Below are positions 44,410 through 53,123 of a DNA stretch of 64,000 nucleotides, piece by piece. Where the stretch lies: assembly GCF_016767715.1 (NCBI RefSeq), contig NZ_CP050145.1, forward strand, positions 2,666,001 through 2,730,000, given 5' to 3'. The position numbers and the translations under genes are program-made. Positions within the stretch are counted from its first letter, which is position 1; the number at the start of each line of letters is the position of its first letter. The DNA comes from Mycobacteroides chelonae (GTDB lineage: Bacteria; Actinomycetota; Actinomycetes; Mycobacteriales; Mycobacteriaceae). The notes beneath the pieces are model-generated. The model was not told where the DNA came from. It ran no database searches and worked only from the letters and a program-made list of their open reading frames with translations.

Positions 44410-45946
44410 CCGCGGCGCCCGTGAGGGTTTCGGCAGCGGCGATCGCATTGAGCACCGCGGTGGCCTTGTTCCTGGCCTCGTTGTACTCGTACTCGCCCGT
44501 GGAGTCGGCGACCACACCCCCACCGGCTTGCACGTAGGCACGCCCGTCTTTGAACAGCGCGGTTCGGATCGCGATGGCGAAATCGGCGTTTCCGGCGAAG
44601 TCCAGGTATCCCAGCACCCCCCCGTACAGTCCGCGACGAGTCAGCTCGACTTCCTCGATGAGTTCCATGGCGCGTACCTTCGGCGCCCCCGACAGCGTTC
44701 CCGCGGGGAAACATGCGGTGATGGCGTCAAGCGCTGTCTTACCGTCCGCCAGCGATCCCGACACTGTCGAGACCAAGTGCATGACGTGGCTGTAGCGCTC
44801 GATATGGCTGTAATCGCTGACCCGCACCGTGCCGGGCGTACACACGCGTCCGAGATCGTTGCGGCCCAAATCAACCAGCATGAGGTGTTCGGAGAGCTCC
44901 TTCTCGTCGGCAAGTAGATCCTTGGCGAGCAAGGTGTCTTCCTCATCGGTGGCGCCCCGCCAGCGCGTTCCTGCGATCGGGTGGGTGGTGGCCACTCCGT
45001 CCTTGACGGTGACGAGCGCCTCCGGACTCGATCCCACGATCGAAAAAGCTGTCCCGCCATCGGCATCCGGCGCATGCAGTAAATACATGTACGGGCTCGG
45101 GTTGGTGACCCGCAGGATGCGGTACACCTCCAGCGGGTCGACATCGGTCTCCATTTCGAAGCGCATGCTCGGCACCACCTGAAATGCCTCGCCGGCTTCG
45201 ATCTCGCCGACGAGTTTGTCGACGATCGCGCTGTATTCCTCCACCGTGCGCTGGCTGCGATACGCCGGTGCCGGGCGGTCGAAATGGGCAACAGTCGAGG
45301 GCAACGGTTGCCCCAGCGCCGCCGTCATCACGTCGAGTCGCGCGACCGCGCCGTCATAGGCCTCGGCCACACGCTCCGGGGTGTCATCCCAGTTCACCGC
45401 GTTGGCGATGAGCGTGATGGTGCCTTCGTGGTGATCGACGGCCGCCATATCGGTGGCGAGCAGGAGCAGCAGATCCGGCAGCCCCAGATCATCGACTGTC
45501 TGCTCTGGAAGGCGCTCCAGCCGCCGGACGATGTCATAGGACAGGAAACCAACCATGCCGCCGGACAGTGGCGGGAGGTCCGACAGCGCCTCGCCTGCCA
45601 GCAGGTCCATCGTGGCCCGCAATGCATCGAGCGGATCGCCCCCGCCGGGCGCCCCCTCCGGGGCGGCTCCGAGCCAGGCGGCATGGCCGTCGCGCACCGT
45701 CAGGGCAGAGGGCGATCCCGCGCCGATGAAGGACCAGCGCGACCACGACCGCCCATTCTCCGCCGATTCAAGCAGAAAGGTGCCGGGCCGGTTGGCGCCC
45801 AGCTTGCGGTAGGCGGAGAGCGGTGTCTCGCTGTCTGCCAACACTTTTCGGGTCACCGGCACCACCCGATGCACCGCCGCCAGGGCGTTGAACTCTTCCC
45901 TGGTCGTGGTCGCGGCGCCACTGACGGTGCTATGCATACGTGCCAT
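44402..45946 (-). CDS. trpE: anthranilate synthase component I
   Basis: A 514-residue chorismate-using enzyme, first committed step of tryptophan synthesis. The feedback site FLLESAE is near residue 57; the catalytic domain shows [40 protein letters not shown] and [15 protein letters not shown]. The glutaminase partner (TrpG/PabA) is not in the window. Start choice is open: ATG 45946, or ATG 45937 three codons later, which lies 7 nt after GAGAAT and could be leaderless. The bases around the start are identical over 14 nt to those at hisD. Confidence 0.96.
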   Translation of the reverse strand: MARMHSTVSGAATTTREEFNALAAVHRVVPVTRKVLADSETPLSAYRKLGANRPGTFLLESAENGRSWSRWSFIGAGSPSALTVRDGHAAWLGAAPEGAPGGGDPLDALRATMDLLAGEALSDLPPLSGGMVGFLSYDIVRRLERLPEQTVDDLGLPDLLLLLATDMAAVDHHEGTITLIANAVNWDDTPERVAEAYDGAVARLDVMTAALGQPLPSTVAHFDRPAPAYRSQRTVEEYSAIVDKLVGEIEAGEAFQVVPSMRFEMETDVDPLEVYRILRVTNPSPYMYLLHAPDADGGTAFSIVGSSPEALVTVKDGVATTHPIAGTRWRGATDEEDTLLAKDLLADEKELSEHLMLVDLGRNDLGRVCTPGTVRVSDYSHIERYSHVMHLVSTVSGSLADGKTALDAITACFPAGTLSGAPKVRAMELIEEVELTRRGLYGGVLGYLDFAGNADFAIAIRTALFKDGRAYVQAGGGVVADSTGEYEYNEARNKATAVLNAIAAAETLTGAADV

Positions 45947-46002
45947 TCTCCCAGACCCCCGCCAACGGATTCGGCCATGCCACCAGCGTCAGCGGTGCGA
46001 AC

Positions 46003-46497
46003 CTAACCCTCGTATGCCTTGAGGGTCGCGACGAGTCGCTCCAGGCCCGCGACGACCGAGGCGCGCTCGTCCCCGAGTCCGGCCAGGGCCTCGGCCTCGA
46101 TACGCAGCCTCTCGGGGAACAATTCGTCCACGACCGACCGCCCGCTGTCAGTCATGCTGATGATTGCGGCACGGCGGTCGTTGGCGTTGGCTTCCCGGCG
46201 TACGTATCCACGCTCCTCCAGCTTGCGCAGCATTCTGCTCACCCAGGCTTGCGATACACCGAGCTCTTCTGCGACATGGCGCGCGATCACCGGACCCTTG
46301 CGGTGCCGGAGCACCACCAGAACGTCGTGCTCGGGCTCGGCGATGGCCGCGGTCGCATAGAGAGGCTCGAGCAACCGGGCGAGCAATCCCGACGCGCGCT
46401 TCAGAGAGCCGATGACCTCCATCGGCGATGTGTCGAGCTCCGGCCTGTTCAGCGTCCAGTCACGGGTGGTGATCGAACTCTCGTGGACAGCCATCAT
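46003..46497 (-). CDS. MarR-family transcriptional regulator
   Basis: A 164-residue winged-helix repressor type. The recognition helix is in VAEELGVSQAWVSRMLRKLEERG (about residues 79-101) and the wing in ANANDRRAAIISMTDSG. N- and C-terminal helices for dimerisation flank it. It is divergent from mmpS-mmpL, and the shared gap carries two inverted repeats, so autoregulation with control of the exporter is likely. It also precedes trpE on the same strand with 56 nt between. Tandem ATG codons at 46497 and 46494 make the exact start uncertain. The inducer is unknown. Confidence 0.9.
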   Translation of the reverse strand: MMAVHESSITTRDWTLNRPELDTSPMEVIGSLKRASGLLARLLEPLYATAAIAEPEHDVLVVLRHRKGPVIARHVAEELGVSQAWVSRMLRKLEERGYVRREANANDRRAAIISMTDSGRSVVDELFPERLRIEAEALAGLGDERASVVAGLERLVATLKAYEG

Positions 46498-46640
46498 GCC
46501 TCTCGGTCCAGGTGTGCCAGATAAACGCGGATCGGGCCCAGGCTATCGAAATCGGGGCGTCACCATCGGCGAGCTCGGCAACATGCGCCCGTGATGCGGC
46601 GATTTTATTCCTCAATGACTCGCACCAGCTGCTGAGACAA

Positions 46641-46660
46641 GGATCTCATCGGCGAGATCC
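46641..46660. repeat. inverted repeat, 7-bp arms
   Basis: GGATCTC-ATCGGC-GAGATCC, perfect arms. It lies 7 nt from a second palindrome, in the MarR-mmpS gap, and is a candidate second operator or hairpin. Confidence 0.5.
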
Positions 46661-46667
46661 ACACCTA

Positions 46668-46682
46668 ATACATAACTTGTAT
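46668..46682. promoter_or_regulatory. candidate MarR operator
   Basis: ATACA-TAACT-TGTAT is a perfect 15-bp inverted repeat overlapping the mmpS -10 (TATAGT, 46680-46685). MarR proteins bind short A/T-rich palindromes of this size, so binding would block both divergent promoters. Confidence 0.55.
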
Positions 46683-46696
46683 AGTATCTGTCACGC

Positions 46697-46777
46697 ATGA
46701 GCGCGTTCCCCCACTCTCACCATCCGTCACATGGCCGGGACGAATCGAGCGCGAGGCTCATCGGCCGTCACTCGTGA
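46697..46777 (+). CDS. possible 26-residue leader ORF before mmpS
   Basis: ATG at 46697 lies about 5 nt after the predicted transcription start from the TATAGT box. The peptide would have five His in 26 residues (PHSHHPSHG near its start) and ends at TGA 46775-46777. No ribosome-binding site is needed if near-leaderless. It ends 96 nt before mmpS. It may be a regulatory uORF or chance; no homologue is known to me. Confidence 0.25.
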   Translation: MSAFPHSHHPSHGRDESSARLIGRHS

Positions 46778-46873
46778 CGACCACGTTCCACACCGCTCGG
46801 CAGGCAATGAGGCAGGCCGATGCCCCCGGATGTTGCGGGTCCCCGCTGGTCTTGATCCTCGAAAGGTGCAGCC

Positions 46874-47317
46874 ATGAGCATTTCCAGAAGCCGTCGTGTG
46901 GTCAGCAAGATCTGGTTACCCGCAGTAGCGATCGTCATACTTCTTGTCGCCGGGTTGGCCATCAAGTTCGCGCACGGGGTCTTCGGATCGCAGGACCGAA
47001 CACACAGCCCCGGGGGCAATTTCGCCGTTGTCCAGTTCAATCCCAAGAACATCGTTTACGAGGTGTACGGCGATTACGGCGGCTGGGCGCGGGTGAGCTA
47101 TTGGGATACCGACAACAGACCCGTCGATATCGAACTCACCGGACTGCCCTGGACACACACCGAAACAACCGTCTTGACGACCGCGACCGGAGACATCACA
47201 GCGCAGGTCGCCGGGCGAAACGTGGGCTGCCGCATCACCGTTGACGGATTGGTGCGCTCGGAACACACCGCGACCGGTGAGCACGCTGGTGTCTGGTGCC
47301 AGGTGCTTTCCGCATGA
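46874..47317 (+). CDS. mmpS: MmpS-family membrane accessory protein
   Basis: A 147-residue protein with one N-terminal helix (about residues 13-31) and an external beta-rich domain: VVQFNPKNIVYEVYGDYGGWARVSYWDTDN, then GLPWTHTETT and a closing pair of Cys (VGCRI and VWCQV) likely forming a disulfide. This is the MmpS fold, the accessory partner of MmpL lipid or siderophore exporters, found only in mycobacteria and close relatives. The ATG has AAAGG about 8 nt upstream and the stop overlaps the mmpL start in an ATGA. Confidence 0.95.
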   Translation: MSISRSRRVVSKIWLPAVAIVILLVAGLAIKFAHGVFGSQDRTHSPGGNFAVVQFNPKNIVYEVYGDYGGWARVSYWDTDNRPVDIELTGLPWTHTETTVLTTATGDITAQVAGRNVGCRITVDGLVRSEHTATGEHAGVWCQVLSA

Positions 47318-50154
47318 GCGCACACTCCGCCCAGAAACCGCGCTTCGCCAAGGCAATTCGCAAGTACTCGATACTGGTCGTGCTCGCGTGGTTGGCGTTC
47401 ACCATCGTGATCAATACGGTGGTGCCGCAGCTCGAACCGGTAACCGACGCAAATCAGGGTCCGTTGGTGCCGCTCGATGCGCCGTCCTCCAGGGCCTTGA
47501 TTCACATCGGGGAATCGTTCAAGGAATCCGACAGCAACAGCCTGGCGATGGTCATCCTGGAGGGTGATCACAAGCTGAATGACGACGACCACAAGTTCTA
47601 CGACGTGCTGGCAAGCAAGCTGGAAAACGACAAAAAGCACGTCCAGTACGTCATGAATCTGTGGGGTCAGGGCACCACTGCCGCGGGTGTGCAGAGTTCC
47701 GACGGCCAGGCTGCGTACACGCTCGTGCGCGTCGCAGGTGATCAAGGTTCGACAGTCTCAGACGAATCGATCCGTGCGGTCCGCGAGTTGGTCGCCGAAG
47801 TCCAGCCCCCCGATGGGGTCAAGGTCTATGTGTCCGGTTCGGCCCCGTTGTCCACGGACATGCTCCAGGTGGGCAACCAAAGCATGATCCGCCTGATGTA
47901 CGTGACCATCGTCATCATCACGGTGATGTTGCTCATCGTCTATCGTTCTGTCGCAACGGCTTTGCTGACGCTACTGATCGTGATGGTGGAACTGTCGTGC
48001 GGGCGAGGCGTTGTCGCTTTCCTCGCCTATCACAAGCTGATCGGCATCTCTGTGTTCGCGTCGAACATCCTGGTGTCGTTGATTCTGGGTGCCGGAACCG
48101 ACTATGCAATCTTCCTGATCGGTAGATACCAGGAGGCGCGTCACGCCGGCGAGGATCGGGAGACCGCGTACTACTCCGCGGTCAGAGGCGTCTCCCACGT
48201 CATCCTGGGCTCGGGCCTGGCGATTGCCGGCGCGACGTTCTGCCTGCAATTCACCCGCCTCAATTACTTCAACACGATGGGCCTGCCGTGTGCGGCCGCG
48301 ACTCTCGTGGCGGTCGCGGCATCCCTTACCTTCGGGCCCGCGGTGCTGGCACTCGGCAGCCGCTTCGGGGTATTCGAACCCAAAGTCAAGGCCAGCGCCG
48401 GCATTTGGCGCAAGGTGGGTACCGTCACCGTGCGGTGGCCCGGACGTATTCTCGTCGTGAGCAGTGTCGTGGTGATGATCGGTTCGATCACGCTTCCGTC
48501 GTATCGGCCCAACTACAACGACCGCATCTACATAGCCGACGACGTGCCGGCGAACCAGGGATATGCGGCCGCCGACCGGCATTTCCCGGTGAGCAAGCTC
48601 AACAGCGACATGCTCATGATCGAATCCGACCACGACATGCGCAATTCGACGGACATGATCGCCTTGGACAAGGTGGCGCGCGAGGTGTTCCACACGCCGG
48701 GCGTCGCGATGATCCAGAGTGTCACCAGGCCATTGGGCACACCACTGGAGCATTCGTCCTTCACCTACACGATGGGGACGATGGGAACCAAGATCAACGA
48801 GCTGATCCCGTTCCTTACCGATCTCACCGACCGGTTCACCCAGATGGCCGATATCACCGATCGCATGGCCGCCCTGATGCGCCAGCAGCAGGACCTGACT
48901 GGGCAGCAGGCCAATTCGGCGCATATCTCGCTCAAGGGCGCACAGGAGTTGAAGGACGTCACCGTCAATATGCGGGACACCCTGGCCAACTTCGACGACC
49001 AGTTCAGGCCGCTGCGGAACTACTTCTACTGGGAACCGCATTGCGCCGACATCCCGATGTGCTGGGCGATGAGATCGCTGTTCGACATGACCGACCAGGT
49101 CGATTCGATGACCGACGCGGTCGATGACAGCCTCAAAGCCGCGATGATCCAGGACGCCGTCACGCCACAGCTGGTCCAGGTCATCGGCAAGAGTGCCGCC
49201 GAACTGGACAACATGCGCAAAGTGGTGCTGACCGAGCAGAGCACCATGCGGCCGATGCTGACTCAGCTGAACGAGCTGGGCCGCCAGATGATGGATCTCG
49301 GGCACGCCTTCGACAGTTCCAAGAACGACGAGTTCTTCTACCTGCCGCCCGAAGCCTTCGACAATCCGTACTTCCAGATCGATCTGAAGTACTTCGTGTC
49401 ACCGGACGGGAAGTCCGCGCGCTACATGATCTATCACGACGGTGAAGCGCTCAGCGAGGAAGGCATCGACCACGCTCAGGCTTACCTGCCGGCAGCCAAG
49501 GAAGCGCTGAAGGGAACGACGCTGGCCGGTTCGCGGGTTTATCTGGGGGGTGCGGCCGCAACGTACTGGGATATCCAGGACGCCACCAAGACCGACCTCC
49601 TGATCGCGGCGATCGCGGCATTCGCGCTGATCTTCCTGGTGATGCTGTTGATCACCCGCAGTGTGGTGGCGGCACTGGTCATCATCGGCACGGTCGCGTT
49701 CTCGTACTCGGGCGCCTTCGGCCTTTCGGTTCTGGTCTGGCAGCACTTCCTGGGCATACCGCTGAGCTGGTTGAACCTGCCCATCACCTTCATCATCCTG
49801 GTGGCCGTGGGATCGGACTACAACCTGCTACTCATCGCCCGCTATCTGGAGGAAAGCAAAGCCGGGCTGAATACAGGTTTGATCAGAGCGGTGGCCAACT
49901 CGGGCAAGGTGGTCACCACCGCGGGCATCGTGTTCGCGACGACGATGATGGCCATGCTCTCCAGCGACCTGTTGTCGGTCGGCCAGCTGGGGTCCATTAT
50001 CGGGCTTGGCCTGCTGCTGGACACGCTCATCGTGCGATCGTTCATCACTCCCGCGATCGCCCGGCTTCTCGGTCCGCTGTTCTGGTGGCCGCGCATCATC
50101 CGTTCGCGTCCAGCACCTGCCCAGTACAGGGGAACGACTGTTGCCACTCATTGA
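47314..50154 (+). CDS. mmpL: MmpL-family RND exporter
   Basis: A 946-residue transporter of twelve helices. After helix 1 there is a large external domain, then a five-helix block with GTDYAIFLIGRYQE (proton-relay Asp-Tyr) near residue 264. The second half repeats this: a long external coiled region (about 430-690), then GSDYNLLLIARYLEESKAG near residue 833. It lacks the long C-terminal cytoplasmic domain of MmpL3/MmpL11 and resembles MmpL4/MmpL5-type exporters paired with MmpS. Cargo could be a lipid, siderophore or drug. Adjacent TetR or MarR regulators commonly control such pairs in rapid growers. Confidence 0.95.
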   Translation: MSAHSAQKPRFAKAIRKYSILVVLAWLAFTIVINTVVPQLEPVTDANQGPLVPLDAPSSRALIHIGESFKESDSNSLAMVILEGDHKLNDDDHKFYDVLASKLENDKKHVQYVMNLWGQGTTAAGVQSSDGQAAYTLVRVAGDQGSTVSDESIRAVRELVAEVQPPDGVKVYVSGSAPLSTDMLQVGNQSMIRLMYVTIVIITVMLLIVYRSVATALLTLLIVMVELSCGRGVVAFLAYHKLIGISVFASNILVSLILGAGTDYAIFLIGRYQEARHAGEDRETAYYSAVRGVSHVILGSGLAIAGATFCLQFTRLNYFNTMGLPCAAATLVAVAASLTFGPAVLALGSRFGVFEPKVKASAGIWRKVGTVTVRWPGRILVVSSVVVMIGSITLPSYRPNYNDRIYIADDVPANQGYAAADRHFPVSKLNSDMLMIESDHDMRNSTDMIALDKVAREVFHTPGVAMIQSVTRPLGTPLEHSSFTYTMGTMGTKINELIPFLTDLTDRFTQMADITDRMAALMRQQQDLTGQQANSAHISLKGAQELKDVTVNMRDTLANFDDQFRPLRNYFYWEPHCADIPMCWAMRSLFDMTDQVDSMTDAVDDSLKAAMIQDAVTPQLVQVIGKSAAELDNMRKVVLTEQSTMRPMLTQLNELGRQMMDLGHAFDSSKNDEFFYLPPEAFDNPYFQIDLKYFVSPDGKSARYMIYHDGEALSEEGIDHAQAYLPAAKEALKGTTLAGSRVYLGGAAATYWDIQDATKTDLLIAAIAAFALIFLVMLLITRSVVAALVIIGTVAFSYSGAFGLSVLVWQHFLGIPLSWLNLPITFIILVAVGSDYNLLLIARYLEESKAGLNTGLIRAVANSGKVVTTAGIVFATTMMAMLSSDLLSVGQLGSIIGLGLLLDTLIVRSFITPAIARLLGPLFWWPRIIRSRPAPAQYRGTTVATH

Positions 50155-50276
50155 CCTGGCTCGCCGATACACGTTCCAGCTAATCTCCCACACCACACCA
50201 CCGGGCAGGAACACCGTCACATTCTTCGATGGCATGCCGCACCTCATCACGTCGAAGGCATCCAGACCGTTCGACG

Positions 50277-50298
50277 GTATCGAACATACATTCGATAC
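50277..50298. repeat. inverted repeat upstream of the HIT gene
   Basis: GTATCGAA-CATACA-TTCGATAC, perfect 8-bp arms, just upstream of the -10 at 50310 and covering the -35 region. Candidate operator, or a hairpin after mmpL; no U-tract is present. Confidence 0.5.
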
Positions 50299-50309
50299 GT
50301 CAACGCCTT

Positions 50310-50315
50310 TAGCCT
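50310..50315 (+). promoter_or_regulatory. -10 box of a leaderless HIT gene
   Basis: TAGCCT ends 6 nt before the GTG at 50322, placing transcription start on the start codon and supporting that start. Confidence 0.5.
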
Positions 50316-50321
50316 GAGGCG

Positions 50322-50750
50322 GTGGCCGATGAATGCTTGTTCTGCGGAATCGTCTCCGGTGTAGTTCCTGGTGTGCGGGTGGCAGAGGATGCCGACACAT
50401 ACGCCTTCATGGATATCAATCCGGGTTCGGACGGCCATCTGCTGGTCGTTCCGAAGCGGCACAGCAAGGACCTCCTCGAGATCCCGGCCGAGGATCTGAG
50501 TGCCGTCGCGGTGGCGGCCCAGCGGATAGCGAAAGCGGTCGTTTCCGAGCTCGGCGCCGATGGGGTGAATCTGCTGAATTGCTGCGGCGCCCACGCATGG
50601 CAGACGGAGTTCCACTTCCATCTGCACGTGATTCCACGATATGTCGACAAGTCCAAAGACCGGCTCGGTCTGCCGTGGGCACCGGGCATACGCGGTGACG
50701 CCTTGACCATCTCCGCCCTGGGAAACCGGCTGTCCAACGCGCTGGCGTAG
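50322..50750 (+). CDS. HIT-family nucleotide-binding hydrolase
   Basis: A 142-residue histidine-triad protein. It starts with CLFCGIVSG (Cys pair of the zinc-binding Hint branch), has YAFMDINPGSDGHLLVVPKRH near residue 27, and ends its core with the triad FHFHLHVIPRY near residue 98 where the middle His is the nucleophile. HIT enzymes hydrolyse phosphoramidates or dinucleoside polyphosphates such as AMP-lysine or Ap4A. The GTG start is leaderless by its -10 box. It is followed by bcpB after 10 nt; the reason for this pairing is not evident. Confidence 0.93.
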   Translation: MADECLFCGIVSGVVPGVRVAEDADTYAFMDINPGSDGHLLVVPKRHSKDLLEIPAEDLSAVAVAAQRIAKAVVSELGADGVNLLNCCGAHAWQTEFHFHLHVIPRYVDKSKDRLGLPWAPGIRGDALTISALGNRLSNALA

Positions 50751-50753
50751 CGT
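50748..50753 (+). promoter_or_regulatory. possible -10 box of bcpB
   Basis: TAGCGT overlaps the HIT stop codon and ends 7 nt before the bcpB ATG at 50761, which would allow a separate leaderless transcript. Confidence 0.35.
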
Positions 50754-50760
50754 TCGAGTC

Positions 50761-51219
50761 ATGAAACCTGGTGATCGCGTCGCCGACTTCGAACTTCCGG
50801 ACCAGACCGGCACACCCCGCAGCCTCTCGGCGCTCCTGGCCGACGGGCCCGTCGTGCTGTTCTTCTATCCCGCTGCCAATACCCCCGGCTGCACCGCCGA
50901 GGCGTGCCACTTCCGCGATCTGGCAAGCGAATTCAAGGAAGTCGGCGCCTCGCGCGTCGGCATCAGCGTCGACTCGGTAGACAAGCAGGCCGACTTCGCC
51001 GATAAGCGCAAGTTCGACTACCCGTTGCTCTCGGACACCGGCGGCAAGGTCTCGTCAGCGTTCGGGGTCAAGCGCGGTCTGTTGGGCAAGCTGGCTCCGG
51101 TCAAGCGGACCACGTTCATCATCGGCACCGACAAGACGATCCTCGAAGTCTTCGCGAGCGAACTCAACATGAACGCGCACGCCGACAAGGCTTTAGAGTT
51201 CCTCCGCGCCCGCAAGTAA
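50761..51219 (+). CDS. bcpB: peroxiredoxin BcpB (PrxQ/BCP family)
   Basis: A 152-residue thiol peroxidase. The active-site motif [12 protein letters not shown] near residue 40 contains the peroxidatic Cys and a second Cys five residues later, the spacing of atypical two-Cys BCP enzymes. FEVLPDQTG-like opening ([14 protein letters not shown]) and [12 protein letters not shown] are also family features. It reduces peroxides using thioredoxin-type donors in the cytosol. Position between HIT and hisI matches Rv1608c in M. tuberculosis. Its 3' end overlaps the convergent hisI by 27 nt. Confidence 0.93.
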   Translation: MKPGDRVADFELPDQTGTPRSLSALLADGPVVLFFYPAANTPGCTAEACHFRDLASEFKEVGASRVGISVDSVDKQADFADKRKFDYPLLSDTGGKVSSAFGVKRGLLGKLAPVKRTTFIIGTDKTILEVFASELNMNAHADKALEFLRARK

Positions 51220-51549
51220 CACGTCGGCGTCAAAGCAACTGTGCGCGCCGGTGTGGCACGCCGGCCCGGTCTGGTCGACTTCCAGCACCAGCGTGTCACC
51301 GTCGCAGTCGAGCCGCACCGCGTGCACGTACTGGGTGTGGCCGGATGTCTCGCCCTTGACCCATAGACGCTGCCGGGATCGCGAGAAGTATGTCCCGCGT
51401 CGGGTCGCCAGGGTCTGCGCCAACGCCTCGTCGTTCATCCAGGCCACCATCAACACCGTGCCGGTGCCGCGCTCTTGCACCACCGCGGTGATCAGGCCGG
51501 CCGCGTCGCGCTTGAGGCGGCCGGCAATCCCGGGATCCAGCTCGCTCAT
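51193..51549 (-). CDS. hisI: phosphoribosyl-AMP cyclohydrolase
   Basis: A 118-residue single-domain enzyme for the third step of histidine synthesis. Motifs: VAWMNDEAL near residue 35, [16 protein letters not shown] near 57, and [21 protein letters not shown] near 80 with the metal-binding Asp and Cys residues. No fused HisE domain is present, so the pyrophosphohydrolase is encoded elsewhere, as in M. tuberculosis. Its start overlaps the hisF stop by 4 nt. It is the last gene of the eight-gene leftward his operon. Confidence 0.96.
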   Translation of the reverse strand: MSELDPGIAGRLKRDAAGLITAVVQERGTGTVLMVAWMNDEALAQTLATRRGTYFSRSRQRLWVKGETSGHTQYVHAVRLDCDGDTLVLEVDQTGPACHTGAHSCFDADVLLAGAEEL

Positions 51550-52319
51550 CGCACCGTGATCCCTTCCGCGGCCATCGCCGCCTTCACCTCGGCGATGGTC
51601 AGTTCCCGAAAGTGGAAGACACTGGCGGCCAGCACCGCGTCGGCGCCGGCCTTGACCGCGGGTGAGAAGTGCTCAACAGCACCGGCTCCGCCACTGGCGA
51701 TCACGGGTACGTCAACCGCTGTACGCGCGGCGGCGATCATCGGAAGATCGAACCCCGCCTTGGTGCCGTCCGCATCCATGGAATTGAGCAGGATCTCCCC
51801 CACACCCAATTCGGCTCCCCGCCTGGTCCATTCGATGGCATCGATCCCGGTGCCCTTGCGGCCACCATGGGTCGTGACCTCCCACCCGGACGGTGTCGGC
51901 GCGTCACCCTCACGGACCCGGCGCGCATCCACGCTCAGCACGATGCACTGTGAGCCGAACCGCTGTGCCAGCTCGGCCAACAACTCCGGACGTGCGATCG
52001 CCGCCGTATTGACGCTGACCTTGTCCGCGCCCGCTCGCAGCAGCACATTGACGTCTTCCACCGATCGCACACCGCCGCCCACCGTCAACGGAATAAACAC
52101 CTGCTCGGCCGTGCGTCGCACCACATCCAACATGGTTGCCCGACCCGCCGACGAGGCCGTGACATCGAGAAAGGTCAGTTCATCGACGCCCTCGGCGTCG
52201 TATGCGGCCGCGAGCTCGACCGGATCGCCTGCGTCACGGAGGTTTTCGAAGTTAACACCCTTGACCACACGACCATCGTCGACGTCAAGGCAGGCGATGA
52301 CACGGGTAGCAACACTCAT
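51546..52319 (-). CDS. hisF: imidazole glycerol phosphate synthase subunit HisF
   Basis: A 257-residue TIM barrel, the cyclase half of IGP synthase, working with HisH. Catalytic Asp in [15 protein letters not shown] near residue 11 and in [10 protein letters not shown] near 133; phosphate loops GGGVRS near 80 and [11 protein letters not shown] near 178. Overlaps impA and hisI by 4 nt on each side, so translation is coupled along the operon. Nothing atypical is seen. Confidence 0.97.
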   Translation of the reverse strand: MSVATRVIACLDVDDGRVVKGVNFENLRDAGDPVELAAAYDAEGVDELTFLDVTASSAGRATMLDVVRRTAEQVFIPLTVGGGVRSVEDVNVLLRAGADKVSVNTAAIARPELLAELAQRFGSQCIVLSVDARRVREGDAPTPSGWEVTTHGGRKGTGIDAIEWTRRGAELGVGEILLNSMDADGTKAGFDLPMIAAARTAVDVPVIASGGAGAVEHFSPAVKAGADAVLAASVFHFRELTIAEVKAAMAAEGITVR

Positions 52320-53122
52320 CGGTAGTCCTCCGGATCCCCGACCTCAGCCAGCACTTCCAGGATCTGTTCGTGCACACCGGGCGCGGCCACCAGCACCGAT
52401 GGCGATTCGGGGGTCCAAAGATTGCCGCGCAGATCCGTCGCGTGACCGCCCGCGGCCTCAACCAGTGCGATACCTGCGGCGTGATCCCACACGTGCGCAC
52501 CGAAACTCACTGCGCCGCCGAGTATCCCGCCTGCCGTGAACGCCAGATCGATACCGGTGCTGCCGTGCATCCGCAGGCGCGAGGTGATGCGGCTCAGCTT
52601 CTCCACCACTGCCAGGCGGTAGCGACCCGGTATCCGCCCCTTCCAGTCGACGTTGAACGTGCCCAGGCCCACCGCAACATCCGCGAGATCGGCACGTGGC
52701 AAGGGCGGCATCGCAACACCGTTGCGGACCAATGGACCACCTGCGACACCGGTGTACCTGTCCCCCATGAACGGCAGCCAGGTCAATCCGGCGACTGGCA
52801 CCCCATCGGAGAGCAGTCCCAGCAGAATCGCAGCCATCGGAGAACCCGCCGCGTAGTTGACGGTTCCGTCAATGGGATCCACCACCCAAACCAGACCAGA
52901 ATCCACTGCCGGACCACCGAATTCCTCGCCGTGCACACCGATTCCGGTGCGGTCGGTAAGCGCCTCCACCACCATCCGCTCGATGGCCAAGTCCTCTTCG
53001 GTGGCGAAGTCCTTACCACCCTTGAACACGACACCATCGGCACCGTGCCCGGCCACGAAGCGCTGCGCCGCCACGTCCAGAATCAAGGACGCCTCGGCTA
53101 CTAGCGCATTCAGATCAGGCAT
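52316..53122 (-). CDS. impA: inositol monophosphatase-family protein ImpA
   Basis: A 268-residue Mg-dependent phosphatase. Metal-binding motifs are GEEFGG near residue 66, [15 protein letters not shown] near 79 and [16 protein letters not shown] near 209. In M. tuberculosis the same slot in the his operon holds impA (Rv1604). Substrates of this family include inositol phosphates and, for HisN members, histidinol phosphate; which applies here cannot be settled by eye, though no other histidinol-phosphatase is visible in the operon. ATG at 53122 is chosen over an upstream start because hisA ends 2 nt before it. Confidence 0.92.
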   Translation of the reverse strand: MPDLNALVAEASLILDVAAQRFVAGHGADGVVFKGGKDFATEEDLAIERMVVEALTDRTGIGVHGEEFGGPAVDSGLVWVVDPIDGTVNYAAGSPMAAILLGLLSDGVPVAGLTWLPFMGDRYTGVAGGPLVRNGVAMPPLPRADLADVAVGLGTFNVDWKGRIPGRYRLAVVEKLSRITSRLRMHGSTGIDLAFTAGGILGGAVSFGAHVWDHAAGIALVEAAGGHATDLRGNLWTPESPSVLVAAPGVHEQILEVLAEVGDPEDYR

Positions 53123-53123
53123 G

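Larger units (their letters stand above)
46498..46873. other. MarR-mmpS divergent regulatory region, 376 nt
   Basis: Non-coding apart from a possible 26-codon ORF. It holds two perfect inverted repeats (46641-46660 and 46668-46682), a good -10 for mmpS (TATAGT, 46680-46685), A/T-rich sequence on both sides of the second repeat that could serve the MarR gene, and a predicted mmpS leader of about 180 nt. Confidence 0.6.

Noticed and set aside
46641..46660. Hairpin with loop ATCGGC (A at 1, G at 4) as an ANTAR/PdtaR target
   Set aside because: ANTAR targets need two such hexaloop hairpins in tandem; the neighbouring repeat has a 5-nt centre, and the stem lies upstream of the predicted mmpS transcription start.
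46774..47244. Open frame overlapping the start of mmpS in another frame
   Set aside because: Composition is Arg/His-rich as in frame-shadow translations, and mmpS on the same DNA is an unmistakable family member.
47971..49305. 444-codon open frame antisense to mmpL
   Set aside because: It mirrors the GC-biased codon use of mmpL, has no protein-like motif or ribosome-binding site, and is one of many such frames opposite long genes here.
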